This document shows, piece by piece, positions 25,628 to 34,800 of a DNA stretch of 64,000 bases. Made by a program: the position numbers and the translations under genes. Within the stretch, counting starts at the first letter, position 1. The number at the start of each line of letters is the position of its first letter. Under the pieces are notes generated by a model that had not been told where the DNA came from, made no database searches, and saw nothing but the letters and a program-made list of their open reading frames with translations. Origin of the DNA: Collinsella sp. WCA1-178-WT-3 (M1) (GTDB lineage Bacteria > Actinomycetota > Coriobacteriia > Coriobacteriales > Coriobacteriaceae); NCBI RefSeq assembly GCF_009696325.1, contig NZ_VUME01000008.1, positions 19,560 through 83,559 of the forward strand, given 5' to 3'.

Positions 25628-26858
25628 CGGTTCCAAAGGGATGCGCGTTCTCGTAACTGGGGCTAAGGGCTTTGTCGGAAAGAACCTCTGCTGCGCGCTG
25701 AAGAACATCCGCGACGGCAAGGACCGCCGCGAGCAATACCAGTCACTCCTTCCCCTCGAGGTCATGGAGTACGACGTCGACTCCACGCCCGGGGAGCTGG
25801 AGGACTTCTGCTCCCGCGCGGACTTCGTCTTCAACTTGGCCGGCGTCAACCGCCCAAAGGACCAGGCGGAGTTCATGGAGGGCAACTTCGGGTTCGCCTC
25901 CACGCTGCTGGACACCTTGGAGCGCCACGGGAATAAGTGCCCCGTCATGCTCTCCAGCTCCGCGCAGGCGAGCCTGTCGGGCCGCTTCGAGGGCTCGGTC
26001 TACGGCGAGTCCAAGCTCGCGGGGGAGGGCCTGTTCCGCGAGTACTCGGAGCGCACGGGGGCGCCCGTGCTCATCTACCGATTCCCGAACCTCTACGGCA
26101 AGTGGTGCCGCCCGCGCTACAACTCCGCCGTGGCCACCTTCTGCGACGCCATCGCCAACGGGCGCCCCTACACCGTCAACGACCCGTCGGTGGAGCTGGA
26201 GCTCCTCTACATCGACGACCTGGTAGGCGAGATGCTGGGCGCCCTGCTCGGCGAGGAGCATCGCTGCGGATACGATGTGCTTGAGAGGGTAGAGGGTGAC
26301 GAGTTCTGCTACGTCCCCGGGACCGACGTGAAGACCTTGGGCGAGATCGTCTACCTGCTGGGCACTTTCCGAGACAGCCGCGAAACGCTCTCCGTGCCCG
26401 ACCTTTCGGAGGGCTCCTTCTCCAAGAAGCTCTGGAGCACGTTCCTGTCCTACTACGAGCCGGGCAACTTCTCCTACGGCCTCAGGCCCAACGTCGACGA
26501 CCGCGGCTCGTTCACCGAGTTCCTGCGCACGCCCGAGCGCGGCCAGGTCTCCGTCAACGTCTCGAGGCCCGGGATCACCAAGGGCAACCACTGGCACATG
26601 AGCAAGTGGGAGAGGTTCCTGGTGGTCTCCGGCACCGCGTCGATCAAGTTGAGGAAGGTGGGGGAGGACTCAGAGGGCAAGCCGTTCCCCGTTGACGAGT
26701 ACGTGGTCTCGGGTTCCGACATGCGCGTGGTCGAGATGATCCCCGGCTACACGCACTCCATCACCAACCTGTCCGACACCGAGGACCTCGTGACGGTCAT
26801 GTGGGCTAACGAGCCTTTCGACCCCGAGAACCCCGATACCTTTTTCGAGGAAGTTTAG
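25620..26858 (+). CDS. capF: UDP-2-acetamido-2,6-dideoxy-hexulose reductase with C-terminal cupin
   Basis: Bifunctional second enzyme of UDP-L-FucNAc synthesis: C3 epimerisation by the C-terminal cupin and C4 reduction by the N-terminal SDR. 412 residues. SDR motifs: MRVLVTGAKGFVGKNL, FNLAGVNRP, SVYGESKLAGEGLFREY (YxxxK) and YRFPNLYGKW. The cupin contains RGSFTEFLRT, GITKGNHWHMSKWERFLVVSG (metal His residues) and PGYTHSITNLSD. ATG 25620 has GAAGAGG upstream; ATG 25641 is an alternative start. Codon use is strikingly GC-rich from about 25640 to 26850, unlike the AT-rich genes on both sides, pointing to a different history. Confidence 0.9.
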   Translation: MHSGSKGMRVLVTGAKGFVGKNLCCALKNIRDGKDRREQYQSLLPLEVMEYDVDSTPGELEDFCSRADFVFNLAGVNRPKDQAEFMEGNFGFASTLLDTLERHGNKCPVMLSSSAQASLSGRFEGSVYGESKLAGEGLFREYSERTGAPVLIYRFPNLYGKWCRPRYNSAVATFCDAIANGRPYTVNDPSVELELLYIDDLVGEMLGALLGEEHRCGYDVLERVEGDEFCYVPGTDVKTLGEIVYLLGTFRDSRETLSVPDLSEGSFSKKLWSTFLSYYEPGNFSYGLRPNVDDRGSFTEFLRTPERGQVSVNVSRPGITKGNHWHMSKWERFLVVSGTASIKLRKVGEDSEGKPFPVDEYVVSGSDMRVVEMIPGYTHSITNLSDTEDLVTVMWANEPFDPENPDTFFEEV

Positions 26859-26896
26859 AGATTCGCCAGCCCATTGTTCAGCAAGAGGTAATTAGA

Positions 26897-28030
26897 ATGA
26901 AAATCTTAATCATTACCGGTGGATTTTTCCCCGGCGTTAAATGCGGAGGGCCTCCGGTTAGCGTAAATAACTTCTGCACGCTTATGCAAGACGATGAGTG
27001 CTATATCGTTGCTAAGAATCATGACATGGGAGAAACGGAACCGTATAAAGACGTTAAGCCCGGGTGGAACGATCGAGGTAATTGTTCAGTTAAATATCTA
27101 AGCGATTCCGAATATTGCTATAAGGGCTTTGCCGAGGCAATGAATGAAGTTGCGCCAGATGTACTCTATCTGCAAAGTTTATTTGCAGACTGCATAGTGC
27201 CATGTCTAATGCTTGCGAAGAAGAATAACATCCCCGTACTTCTCGCTCCGAGGGGTGAATTATGCCCCGGAGCAATGAAGAAGAAATATAAAAAACTACC
27301 CTATATTTCTTTCCTCCGCGCTTTGGGCCTAGTTCGCAATATTAGTTTTCAATACACGAGTCAAGATGAGCTTGAGGGCATAAGGAAATACTTTGGCAAA
27401 GATAACCGCTGCTACTTCCTAACCAACGTGCCTTCCATGCCATCTGAAAATTACAGTCATCCAGAAAAGAAACCAGGTGAAGCTAAGCTCGTATTCATTT
27501 CGCGCATTGTGCCCAAGAAAAATCTTCGCAAGGCAATAGATATTCTTACAGGGATACAAGGAAAATTGACTTTCGATATTTACGGGCCAATTGAAGATCA
27601 CGATTATTGGGACGAGTGTCTCTGCGCCGCGAAAGAACTACCAAGTTCGATAAAGGTGTCATATAAAGGAACGGTCGGGCAGGGTGAGGCTGCGAAAACC
27701 TTCGCAAATTATGACTGCTTTGTCTTCCCTACAATGAGCGAAAACTATGGACATGTAATTGCGGAGTCCTTGTCAGCCGGATGTCCCGTGCTTGTAAGTG
27801 ATCAAACTCCTTGGGATTTTAATGGACACGTCGATGCCGGTGCCGCAATCCCGCTTGTATTAGAAGAGCCATGGGTAAAGGCAATTCAACAAATTATTGA
27901 CGACAGCGAAGAGACCTTACGTCAAAAGAGAGTAGCTGCAGTTTCCTACTTTAAAGAGTCATCTGATTTCTCCCATTTAAGAACCCGTTATTCTAACTGT
28001 CTTTTCCATATTAAGGAGACAGCACGATGA
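26897..28030 (+). CDS. GT4-family glycosyltransferase
   Basis: 377 residues, GT-B fold. MKILIITGGFFPGVKCGGPPVSVNN at the N-terminus has the glycine-rich acceptor loop. The C-terminal domain carries KLVFISRIVPKKNLRKAID, DIYGPIEDHDYW and the donor-binding FPTMSENYGHVIAESLSAG (Glu-x7-Glu type motif). Sugar specificity is unknown. AGAGGTAATTAGA precedes the ATG, 38 bp past capF. AT-rich codon use. The stop overlaps the start of the polymerase gene (ATGA). Confidence 0.88.
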   Translation: MKILIITGGFFPGVKCGGPPVSVNNFCTLMQDDECYIVAKNHDMGETEPYKDVKPGWNDRGNCSVKYLSDSEYCYKGFAEAMNEVAPDVLYLQSLFADCIVPCLMLAKKNNIPVLLAPRGELCPGAMKKKYKKLPYISFLRALGLVRNISFQYTSQDELEGIRKYFGKDNRCYFLTNVPSMPSENYSHPEKKPGEAKLVFISRIVPKKNLRKAIDILTGIQGKLTFDIYGPIEDHDYWDECLCAAKELPSSIKVSYKGTVGQGEAAKTFANYDCFVFPTMSENYGHVIAESLSAGCPVLVSDQTPWDFNGHVDAGAAIPLVLEEPWVKAIQQIIDDSEETLRQKRVAAVSYFKESSDFSHLRTRYSNCLFHIKETAR

Positions 28031-29406
28031 GATGGGAATGTGCCGTTGTTTCACTACTCCCTCTAATCACTTTCTTGATATTTCATGACAAAAGGGATTT
28101 GTTTGGGCCTAAGAATATATTCTCACTTTTGTATATTGTCGGAATAATTATTCCCATAGTGTATTATTCAGACAAAGCAAACTGTCTAACTGTTGGTAAT
28201 GCATATTTATTTGATGCATTGAATAATGACAGCGTATTTTTTAAGTATGTCGCTCTTCAGACACTGTCATATCATTGCGTTATGGCAGGTATCGGCCTTA
28301 TTTCAAAAAACGAAATTTGCGGTAATCAAAGACAGCCAAATGATTTAGTTGAACTTTCAGCTTATAAGTTTTGGGGCTATTTATTTGTGATCGCTGGGCT
28401 TATCGCTTTTTCTTTAATAATGAGAAAAATTGGCGGCCTGGCTTATTTTATTTCTCATCTACAGTCGCGGACCTACCTGGTTAGAGATCTTGATGTTCTA
28501 TCCTGGATACTCTCGCTTGCTCAATATGGATGTCTTTTAATTATTGCCTCTAGGATTGACAGAGAGAAGCCTATCAATCTAGGTGTAATAATTCTTATTG
28601 TTATGGTTGGGTTAATGTGTGGCCTTGGCGGCAGAAAAGCCCTGCTAATTTTGGTTGTTGAAGCCATTGTTATTTATCACTATATGTTTAAGCAGATTAC
28701 CATTTCGGACATTCTAAATCCGAAAATCATATTTGCACTACTTGCTATTCTTGTTTTCTTTCTCGTGTTGTCCGATCTAAGAGCAGAAGGTGCATTCGAT
28801 CGTCTAGCAAACGATCCGCTGTCTTTTATTTCCAGCTCTTTTTCCGGCTTAACCAGTTCGCTTGTAGGCGAATCGTATGTGCCTTTCTACGTTAAAGTTG
28901 TTGAGTACTTCAATTTGCATGAACTGTGGGGCGGCTCGTCATTTCTAGGGTTAATTTCAGCTTTTATTCCATCTAGCCTTTTTCCTAATAAGCCCCCCGT
29001 TGATGACGGTGCGTATTTATATTCAATCTGTCAGGGAAGGAATGGCATTGTTCCGCCTATGCCTTTCAATCAGCTCAATGGATCCTCGTTTCCTTTGGAA
29101 ACGTTTGGGTCAATGTATTCAAACTTCGGAGCTATAGGTCTCGCCGTTGGCATGGTAATTCTTGGCATTATTTATGGCCTCGTCTATAAGAAGATGCACT
29201 CAACATCCTGCAGTCTTTTTTGGACCATCATGTATCTACAGGTAATCATGACATTTCAGCTATCGACGCTACGCATATTTCAGTTCATAGAGTGCTTTGT
29301 TCTCATGGGGCTCGTTATTAAAACCTCGGAATTCCTCGTTTTGAAAAGAACCGAACAACGGTCCAGGAAGTCACCTTTCCTGATAGAACAATCTGATAAG
29401 AGGTAG
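28027..29406 (+). CDS. oligosaccharide repeat-unit polymerase (Wzy-like)
   Basis: 459 residues with about a dozen hydrophobic membrane spans and a large extracytoplasmic loop (residues near 255-345) containing FSGLTSSLVGESYVPFY and SSFPLETFGSMYSNFGAIGL, the pattern of Wzy polymerases that join repeat units on the outer face. Very AT-rich, as polymerase genes usually are. Overlaps the preceding glycosyltransferase by 4 bp. The assignment rests on topology and position between a glycosyltransferase and the flippase, not on a sequence motif. Confidence 0.75.
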   Translation: MRWECAVVSLLPLITFLIFHDKRDLFGPKNIFSLLYIVGIIIPIVYYSDKANCLTVGNAYLFDALNNDSVFFKYVALQTLSYHCVMAGIGLISKNEICGNQRQPNDLVELSAYKFWGYLFVIAGLIAFSLIMRKIGGLAYFISHLQSRTYLVRDLDVLSWILSLAQYGCLLIIASRIDREKPINLGVIILIVMVGLMCGLGGRKALLILVVEAIVIYHYMFKQITISDILNPKIIFALLAILVFFLVLSDLRAEGAFDRLANDPLSFISSSFSGLTSSLVGESYVPFYVKVVEYFNLHELWGGSSFLGLISAFIPSSLFPNKPPVDDGAYLYSICQGRNGIVPPMPFNQLNGSSFPLETFGSMYSNFGAIGLAVGMVILGIIYGLVYKKMHSTSCSLFWTIMYLQVIMTFQLSTLRIFQFIECFVLMGLVIKTSEFLVLKRTEQRSRKSPFLIEQSDKR

Positions 29407-29415
29407 AGATTTACA

Positions 29416-29973
29416 ATGTTAAAGAAAATTGCATACTCTAGACCCGTTACTTTAGTTTTAAAAACTATTTTGTCTTTGTTTTTCGACAGAAAATATCTAA
29501 CCGGAAAGTTTTTTGAACAAAAGCGCATGGGGTATGTTTGGTGTCTAAAATCTCTATCGCGATATTCTCAACTCAAAAGACAGCACATTAAATTTCCTGT
29601 TGGTAAAAATACTTTAGTACTTGACGGCAGTAAGATAACTATTGACCCATCTTCATTAAATGTTATGCAGCAACCTGGTTGTTATTTTCAGGCATTTGAA
29701 CATCTCGTAATTGGAAAAGACGTTTGGATTGCACCAAATGTTGGAATTATTACGGCCAATCATGATCCTAGGAATCCAGAAGAACACTTACCTGGATCGA
29801 AAGTAGTAATCGGTGACAAATGCTGGATCGGTATGAACTCCGTTATTTTGCCTGGCGTTGAATTGGGAAACAATGTCACGGTAGGAGCTGGTTCAGTTGT
29901 GACAAAAAGTTTCAAACAGGGCAACTGCATAATCGCTGGCTCACCGGCAAAGATTATTAAAGATTTCAACTAA
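29416..29973 (+). CDS. hexapeptide-repeat acyl/acetyltransferase
   Basis: 185 residues. A left-handed beta-helix is shown by LVIGKDVWIAPNVGIITANHD, VVIGDKCWIGMNSVILPGVE and LGNNVTVGAGSVVTKSF, ending GSPAKIIKDF. The NHDPRNPEEH segment supplies the usual catalytic His. It most likely O- or N-acetylates a sugar of the repeat unit; N-acetylation of the 4-amino sugar made by the dehydratase/aminotransferase pair (a PglD role) is possible but not shown. ATG at 29416, 9 bp past the polymerase gene. Confidence 0.85.
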   Translation: MLKKIAYSRPVTLVLKTILSLFFDRKYLTGKFFEQKRMGYVWCLKSLSRYSQLKRQHIKFPVGKNTLVLDGSKITIDPSSLNVMQQPGCYFQAFEHLVIGKDVWIAPNVGIITANHDPRNPEEHLPGSKVVIGDKCWIGMNSVILPGVELGNNVTVGAGSVVTKSFKQGNCIIAGSPAKIIKDFN

Positions 29974-30041
29974 CAGAACGGTGATTGTGGTCATTTGGTT
30001 TAGCGCAGATGGCTTTCACACCTTCTAAGACGAGGGTTAAT

Positions 30042-31307
30042 ATGGTAAAAAATGATGGACTGGGAAAAAATATTGCCATTATGGGTTTAGGGACCGTTTT
30101 GGCACAGGGTATTAACGTTTTAATCCAGCCGTTACTGTCTCGCATTTTTCCCGCTTCTGATTTAGGGATATATACCTTTGTAATCTCTATTGCAAATATC
30201 CTAATTCCAATTGCATCCCTTAAACTTGATTTACTTATCGTTTCAGAAAAAGACGAGCTTAAGGCACAATATATAACTGATATTTGCGTCTTGGCTAATT
30301 TTTGTGTCGCCTTTGGGCTATTTATCTTTCTACTTTTATGTAATCTGCTATCCCCAAACATGGTGCTCTTTCAGTATGGGCTCCTGATTTATTTTGCTCC
30401 AATTCTGGTTTTAACCAATGGACTGCGCTTCCTGTTTATCAGCTATAACAACAGATATAAAGAATATAAGCTTATTGCGAAGCTTGAAGCTCTCCGAGAG
30501 GCCGTAAGGGCTGCTGTTCAAACTCTTTCTGGGTTGTTAGTCTTTGGAGCTCCTGGTCTACTTACTGGCTATGCCGCCGCTCCCGTACTTGGCTATAAAC
30601 TACAGATGAAGCGCTATTTTAATGGATTAAAAAATCGGCCTAGAATTACTTCATCTCAGATAAAAGAACTGTTATTTCATGGCCGAAGGCAAATTCTTTA
30701 TATTATGCCAGCACAATTAATCAATAGCTTTTCTTCTTCTCTCGTTACCATGTTGATTGGTACATTGTTTTCTGCCACGGCTTTGGGATACTATTCTATG
30801 GGCGTTCGTGTGCTCGAAGTCCCAATTATGTTTATTTCAGCAAACGTGAGTAAAGTTTGCTATCAACGTATATGCGAAAGCATTTCCGAGTCATTGCCGC
30901 TATCCAAAACTATCCTGAAGTTAATCGCATTGTTAGCTGCAGCTTCGTTCTCAATTTTTGGGATGGTCTTCTTTGTTGCGGTTCCATTATGCGAATTCGT
31001 ATTTGGAAATGGGTATAGCGCCGCCGGCTCTTATATTCGCTGCCTCTGTTTAATGTATGCACTTAGGCTAGTTGCTACTTCTTTCGCGGGATCATTTACA
31101 GCTTTTGGAAAACAGAAATTTGAACTACTCCTCAACATCGCGCTTGTATTAGCTGCACTTGTTGCATATGCATTGACATCAGCACTATCACTTTCAATGG
31201 AAGGGTTTCTTACCACAATTGGTCTTGGCTATTCACTCATTTACGTTTGCGTTCTAATGGGTGTTCTTGTTTGTTGCTTTAAATTCGATAGACAGCTTAA
31301 AGCATAG
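30042..31307 (+). CDS. polysaccharide flippase (Wzx-like, MOP superfamily)
   Basis: 421 residues with 12 to 14 predicted membrane spans. The N-terminus LGKNIAIMGLGTVLAQGINV followed by LIQPLLSRIFPASDLGIYTF is typical of RfbX/Wzx exporters, which flip lipid-linked repeat units across the membrane for Wzy. The ATG at 30042 has GAGGG six bases upstream; in-frame starts at 29985 and 30009 lack one. AT-rich. It is the last of the AT-rich block before capG. Confidence 0.86.
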   Translation: MVKNDGLGKNIAIMGLGTVLAQGINVLIQPLLSRIFPASDLGIYTFVISIANILIPIASLKLDLLIVSEKDELKAQYITDICVLANFCVAFGLFIFLLLCNLLSPNMVLFQYGLLIYFAPILVLTNGLRFLFISYNNRYKEYKLIAKLEALREAVRAAVQTLSGLLVFGAPGLLTGYAAAPVLGYKLQMKRYFNGLKNRPRITSSQIKELLFHGRRQILYIMPAQLINSFSSSLVTMLIGTLFSATALGYYSMGVRVLEVPIMFISANVSKVCYQRICESISESLPLSKTILKLIALLAAASFSIFGMVFFVAVPLCEFVFGNGYSAAGSYIRCLCLMYALRLVATSFAGSFTAFGKQKFELLLNIALVLAALVAYALTSALSLSMEGFLTTIGLGYSLIYVCVLMGVLVCCFKFDRQLKA

Positions 31308-31350
31308 TTGTGTTGTTTATTGCTTATAGAGTCCTGAATAGGGGTTGGTT

Positions 31351-32532
31351 ATGAATAAGGAGAACTCTGTTACTTTCTTGAACGACGGCCGCCTGAAGTT
31401 GCTGATCATCGTGGGCACCCGCCCCGAGGTCATCCGCCTGTCCGAGGTCATCAAGAAGTGCCGCCGCCATTTCGACTGCCTGCTGGCGCACACCGGGCAG
31501 AACTACGACTACACGCTCAACGGCATCTTCTTCCGCGACCTGTCGCTCGACGACCCGGACGTCTACCTGGATGCCGTGGGCGCCGACCTGGGCGAGACCG
31601 TGGGCAACATCATCGCGGCCTCGTACAAGCTCATGATGCAGGTGCAGCCCGACGCCCTTCTGATCCTGGGTGATACCAACAGCTGCCTGTCCGCCATCGC
31701 GGCCAAGAGGCTCCACATCCCCATCTTCCACATGGAGGCGGGCAACCGCTGCAAGGACGAGTGCCTGCCCGAGGAGACCAACCGCCGCATCGTCGACGTG
31801 ATCTCCGACGTCAACCTGGCCTACTCCGAGCACGCCCGCCGCTACCTCAAGGACACCGGCTGCGCCCCGGAGCGCACCTACGTTACGGGCTCGCCCATGG
31901 CCGAGGTCCTGCGCGCGAACCTGGGCAAGATCGAGGCCTCGGACATCCTCTCCGAGCTCGGCCTGGAGCCCAAGCGCTACATGCTGCTGTCCGCCCACCG
32001 CGAGGAGAACATCGACACCGAGGCGAACTTCACGAGCCTGTTCACCGCGATCAACGCGCTCGCGGAGAAGTACGACATGCCGATCCTGTACTCCTGCCAC
32101 CCGCGCTCCCGCAAGCGCCTGGAGGCCACCGGCTTTAAGCTCGACCCGCGCGTGCGCATGCACGAGCCCATGGGCTTCCACGACTACAACTGCCTGCAGA
32201 TGAACGCCTTCGCCGTTGTCTCCGACTCCGGCACCCTGCCCGAGGAGTCCAGCTTCTTCGCGAGCGTCGGGCATCCGTTCCCGGCGGTGTGCATCCGCAC
32301 CTCCACCGAGCGCCCCGAGGCCCTGGACAAGGCCTGCTTCACGCTGGCCGGCATCAGCGAGCGCGGCCTGCTCCAGGCCGTCCACACCGCCGTCGAGCTC
32401 GACGCGGAGGGTTCGCTGCCCGAGGCGCCCGTTCCCGACTACGCCGACGAGACCGTGTCCACCAAGGTGGTCAAGATCATCCAGAGCTACACCGGCGTCG
32501 TGGACAAGATGGTGTGGAGGAAGAGCCTCTAA
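31351..32532 (+). CDS. capG: UDP-HexNAc 2-epimerase (non-hydrolysing), last step of UDP-L-FucNAc
   Basis: 393 residues, WecB/CapG (FnlC) family. LLIIVGTRPEVIRLSEVIKK, HTGQNYDYTLNGIFF, LILGDTNSCLSA, HMEAGNRCKDECLPEETNRR and SAHREENI are all present, and the C-terminal SDSGTLPEESSFF binds the UDP phosphates. With capE and capF present, conversion of UDP-2-acetamido-2,6-dideoxy-L-talose to UDP-L-FucNAc is the best reading; the CxDECLPEE segment is the CapG form rather than the WecB form. ATG at 31351 with AGGGG upstream. Markedly GC-rich codon use, like capF, in contrast to the flippase gene 43 bp before it. Confidence 0.88.
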   Translation: MNKENSVTFLNDGRLKLLIIVGTRPEVIRLSEVIKKCRRHFDCLLAHTGQNYDYTLNGIFFRDLSLDDPDVYLDAVGADLGETVGNIIAASYKLMMQVQPDALLILGDTNSCLSAIAAKRLHIPIFHMEAGNRCKDECLPEETNRRIVDVISDVNLAYSEHARRYLKDTGCAPERTYVTGSPMAEVLRANLGKIEASDILSELGLEPKRYMLLSAHREENIDTEANFTSLFTAINALAEKYDMPILYSCHPRSRKRLEATGFKLDPRVRMHEPMGFHDYNCLQMNAFAVVSDSGTLPEESSFFASVGHPFPAVCIRTSTERPEALDKACFTLAGISERGLLQAVHTAVELDAEGSLPEAPVPDYADETVSTKVVKIIQSYTGVVDKMVWRKSL

Positions 32533-32540
32533 CTTTTAAG

Positions 32541-32558
32541 CCCCAACAGCTGTTGGGG
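32541..32558. terminator. palindromic hairpin between capG and ugd
   Basis: CCCCAACAGCTGTTGGGG is a perfect 18-bp palindrome 9 bp past the capG stop, followed by GTATTTCT. A weak or LoaP-passable terminator is plausible. Confidence 0.5.
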
Positions 32559-32595
32559 GTATTTCTAACCTGCTCTTTGACAATTGGAGAATGAC

Positions 32596-33855
32596 ATGAA
32601 GATCGCTGTTGCCGGTACCGGCTACGTCGGCCTGTCCCTCGCCGTCCTGCTCTCGCAGCACAACGAGGTGCATGCCCTGGACATCGTGCACGAGAAGGTC
32701 GAGAAGATCAACAACTACGTATCGCCCATCCAGGACGACGAGATCGAGCGCTTCCTGGCGGAGGCCAAGGCGGGGGAGCGCGAGCTCGACCTGCACGCCA
32801 CGGCCGACGTGGCCGAGGCCTACACGGGCGCCGACTACGCCGTCATCGCCACGCCGACGAATTACGATTCCGATAAGAACTTCTTCGACACGAGCTCCGT
32901 CGAGGCCGCCATCGCCGCCGTGCGCTCGGTGAACCCGGACGCCTGGATCGTTATCAAGTCGACCATCCCCGTCGGCTACACCGCGGGCCTGCGCGAGAGG
33001 CTGAGCGACGAGAAGATCTTCTTCAGCCCCGAGTTCCTGCGCGAGAGCAAGGCGCTCTACGACAACCTGCACCCCAGCCGCATTGTGGTGGGCGCTCCGA
33101 AAGAGGACGCCGTCGCCGTCGCGGCTGCCGAGCGCTTCGCACGCCTGCTCGCGCAGGGCGCCGACCCCGCCGAGCTCGAGCGCGCGAACGCCGACGGCAC
33201 CAAGGGCATCCCGGAGCTCGTGCTGGGCACCACCGAGGCCGAGGCCGTCAAGCTCTTCGCCAACACCTACCTGGCGCTGCGCGTGGCCTACTTCAACGAG
33301 CTCGACACCTACTGCGAGGTCCGCGGCCTCAACACCCGCGACGTCATCGACGGCGTCTGCCTGGAGCCGCGCATCGGCAGCCACTACAACAACCCCAGCT
33401 TCGGCTACGGCGGCTACTGCCTGCCCAAGGACACCAAGCAGCTGCTGGCCAACTACAGGGACGTGCCGCAGAACCTTATCGAGGCCATCGTGGATGCCAA
33501 CCGCACCCGCAAGGACTTCGTCGCCGACGAGGTGCTGCAGCTGGTGTGGGACCGCGTGTACGAGGGTAAGCCGAAGCCGGTCGTGGGCGTGTACCGCCTG
33601 ACGATGAAGTCCAACTCCGACAACTTCCGCGCGAGCTCCATCCAGGGCGTCATGAAGCGCGTGAAGGCCAAGGGCGTGCCCGTGGTGGTCTACGAGCCCA
33701 CGCTGGACGCGCCGGAGTTCTTCGGCTCCGAGGTGACCCACGACCTGGAGGCCTTCAAGGCCAGCTGCGATGTGATCGTCGCCAACCGCTGGAGCGACGA
33801 GCTCGCGGACGTGGCGGACAAGGTCTACACGAGGGATCTGTTTAAGCGGGATTAG
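32596..33855 (+). CDS. ugd: UDP-glucose 6-dehydrogenase-type nucleotide-sugar dehydrogenase
   Basis: 419 residues. NAD-binding [20 protein letters not shown], then [39 protein letters not shown], and the catalytic Cys in [19 protein letters not shown]. Oxidises UDP-glucose (or a UDP-hexose) to the uronic acid in two NAD steps. The short C-terminal domain ([11 protein letters not shown]) fits the Ugd group. The ATG at 32596 has GGAG upstream; a TTG at 32584 opens the frame earlier. GC-rich codon use like capF and capG. Last gene of the operon; a strong hairpin follows 55 bp later. Confidence 0.9.
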   Translation: MKIAVAGTGYVGLSLAVLLSQHNEVHALDIVHEKVEKINNYVSPIQDDEIERFLAEAKAGERELDLHATADVAEAYTGADYAVIATPTNYDSDKNFFDTSSVEAAIAAVRSVNPDAWIVIKSTIPVGYTAGLRERLSDEKIFFSPEFLRESKALYDNLHPSRIVVGAPKEDAVAVAAAERFARLLAQGADPAELERANADGTKGIPELVLGTTEAEAVKLFANTYLALRVAYFNELDTYCEVRGLNTRDVIDGVCLEPRIGSHYNNPSFGYGGYCLPKDTKQLLANYRDVPQNLIEAIVDANRTRKDFVADEVLQLVWDRVYEGKPKPVVGVYRLTMKSNSDNFRASSIQGVMKRVKAKGVPVVVYEPTLDAPEFFGSEVTHDLEAFKASCDVIVANRWSDELADVADKVYTRDLFKRD

Positions 33856-33909
33856 GGGAGAGGATTCCCGACCGCGATTTTTAGCCTTATCTATGAGTTG
33901 CATTGTCAA

Positions 33910-33949
33910 GAAAGAGGTCATATCGGCTAACGCCGATATGACCTCTTTT
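33910..33949 (+). terminator. terminator of the exopolysaccharide operon
   Basis: AAAGAGGTCATATCGGC (33911-33927) and GCCGATATGACCTCTTT form a 17-bp perfect stem with loop TAAC, ending in TTTTGG. It could work in either direction. Confidence 0.85.
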
Positions 33950-34220
33950 GGTATAAGACTGATTCCTTTTGCAGCTGGTGAGCGATGCGTTGTATATAGC
34001 ACGTTAAGCAACGAACTCCATTTTCCCTGCTTTTAGCCTTGAGCGTCAAGAACGGGACATCGCCCGTGCTGCAATCGACTGCGTCGGGCCTCTTGATCCA
34101 GTCCGACAGGCTTCCGACGTCGTGGCTCAGCCAATGCGTCACCCAACTCCGCGTGGGCCATCCCAGACATTTTGAAAAGCCCCATGCTTGCATTGGTGAC
34201 GACAAGGTTGAAGTGCTTAT

Positions 34221-34544
34221 ATGGTTTTTCCAAATGGGATTCCACATTTTAATGCAGGAGCGTTTGTAAAGAATGTTCGTTATGCAAACCAAGCTGAATG
34301 GCGTATCGCCGTTAATAGGAATGAACGCTCATATGAGCCTCTAATTCTTAAGCTTGGCGATCTAACTGATATCGCTCATTTGACTAGGAGAACGGAGCTT
34401 GCTGAAGATTTGCAACGGGTGCGCGGTTGTTCGGTTCCCTATTTGACTCGGGGGTGCTTTGGAACGAAGACTTCTCAAGAACTATCTCAGGATCTCTTTG
34501 AGTTGGGAAATGAGGAGGTCTTTATTACGCTGACGATTGGATAG
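34221..34544 (+). pseudogene. possible C-terminal remnant of an unidentified protein
   Basis: An open frame of 107 codons whose later part (FVKNVRYANQAEWRIAVNRNE, LGDLTDIAHLTRRTEL) looks like real protein and recalls C-termini of small uncharacterised proteins with a QxEWR motif. No ribosome site precedes it, a stop lies 12 bases upstream, and the neighbouring frame is open just before, so a frameshifted or truncated gene is likely. The rest of 33950-34220 shows no gene I believe. Confidence 0.35.
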
Positions 34545-34559
34545 CGCACAATAAGCGAG

Positions 34560-34800
34560 GATAGAGGTAATGGACTGGTGACCCCTCTTTGTTAAATAGA
34601 CGCTAGGGGGTCGCCCCTACACCAACATTTTCGGCACGAATGCCTTTCACCGACTGGCAAAACGATTTACACCTAATTTTGGGAGCCGATCACAGGTTTC
34701 CTTCTTCGCCCGATATCTGATCTCGCTACACTAATAACTGCTGCTACAAGGGCATTTCCAGTAGCGGCTTCCATTGGCTCTTGCGAAGATCGGAGCGGTT
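34560..34800. other. AT-rich intergenic stretch before the surface-protein gene
   Basis: No gene. It contains ctacaccaacattttcggca at about 34614, which resembles cttacaccaacatttccgac near 40248, and may be a remnant of a mobile-element end. It must also hold the promoter of the following gene. Confidence 0.35.

Noticed and set aside
32536..34011. 491-codon minus-strand open frame opposite ugd
   Set aside because: The plus strand is an intact UDP-glucose dehydrogenase; the antisense protein has no recognisable features.
33927..34292. 121-codon minus-strand frame after the polysaccharide operon
   Set aside because: It starts in a terminator hairpin, has no ribosome site and no family features; the plus strand shows a more protein-like remnant there.
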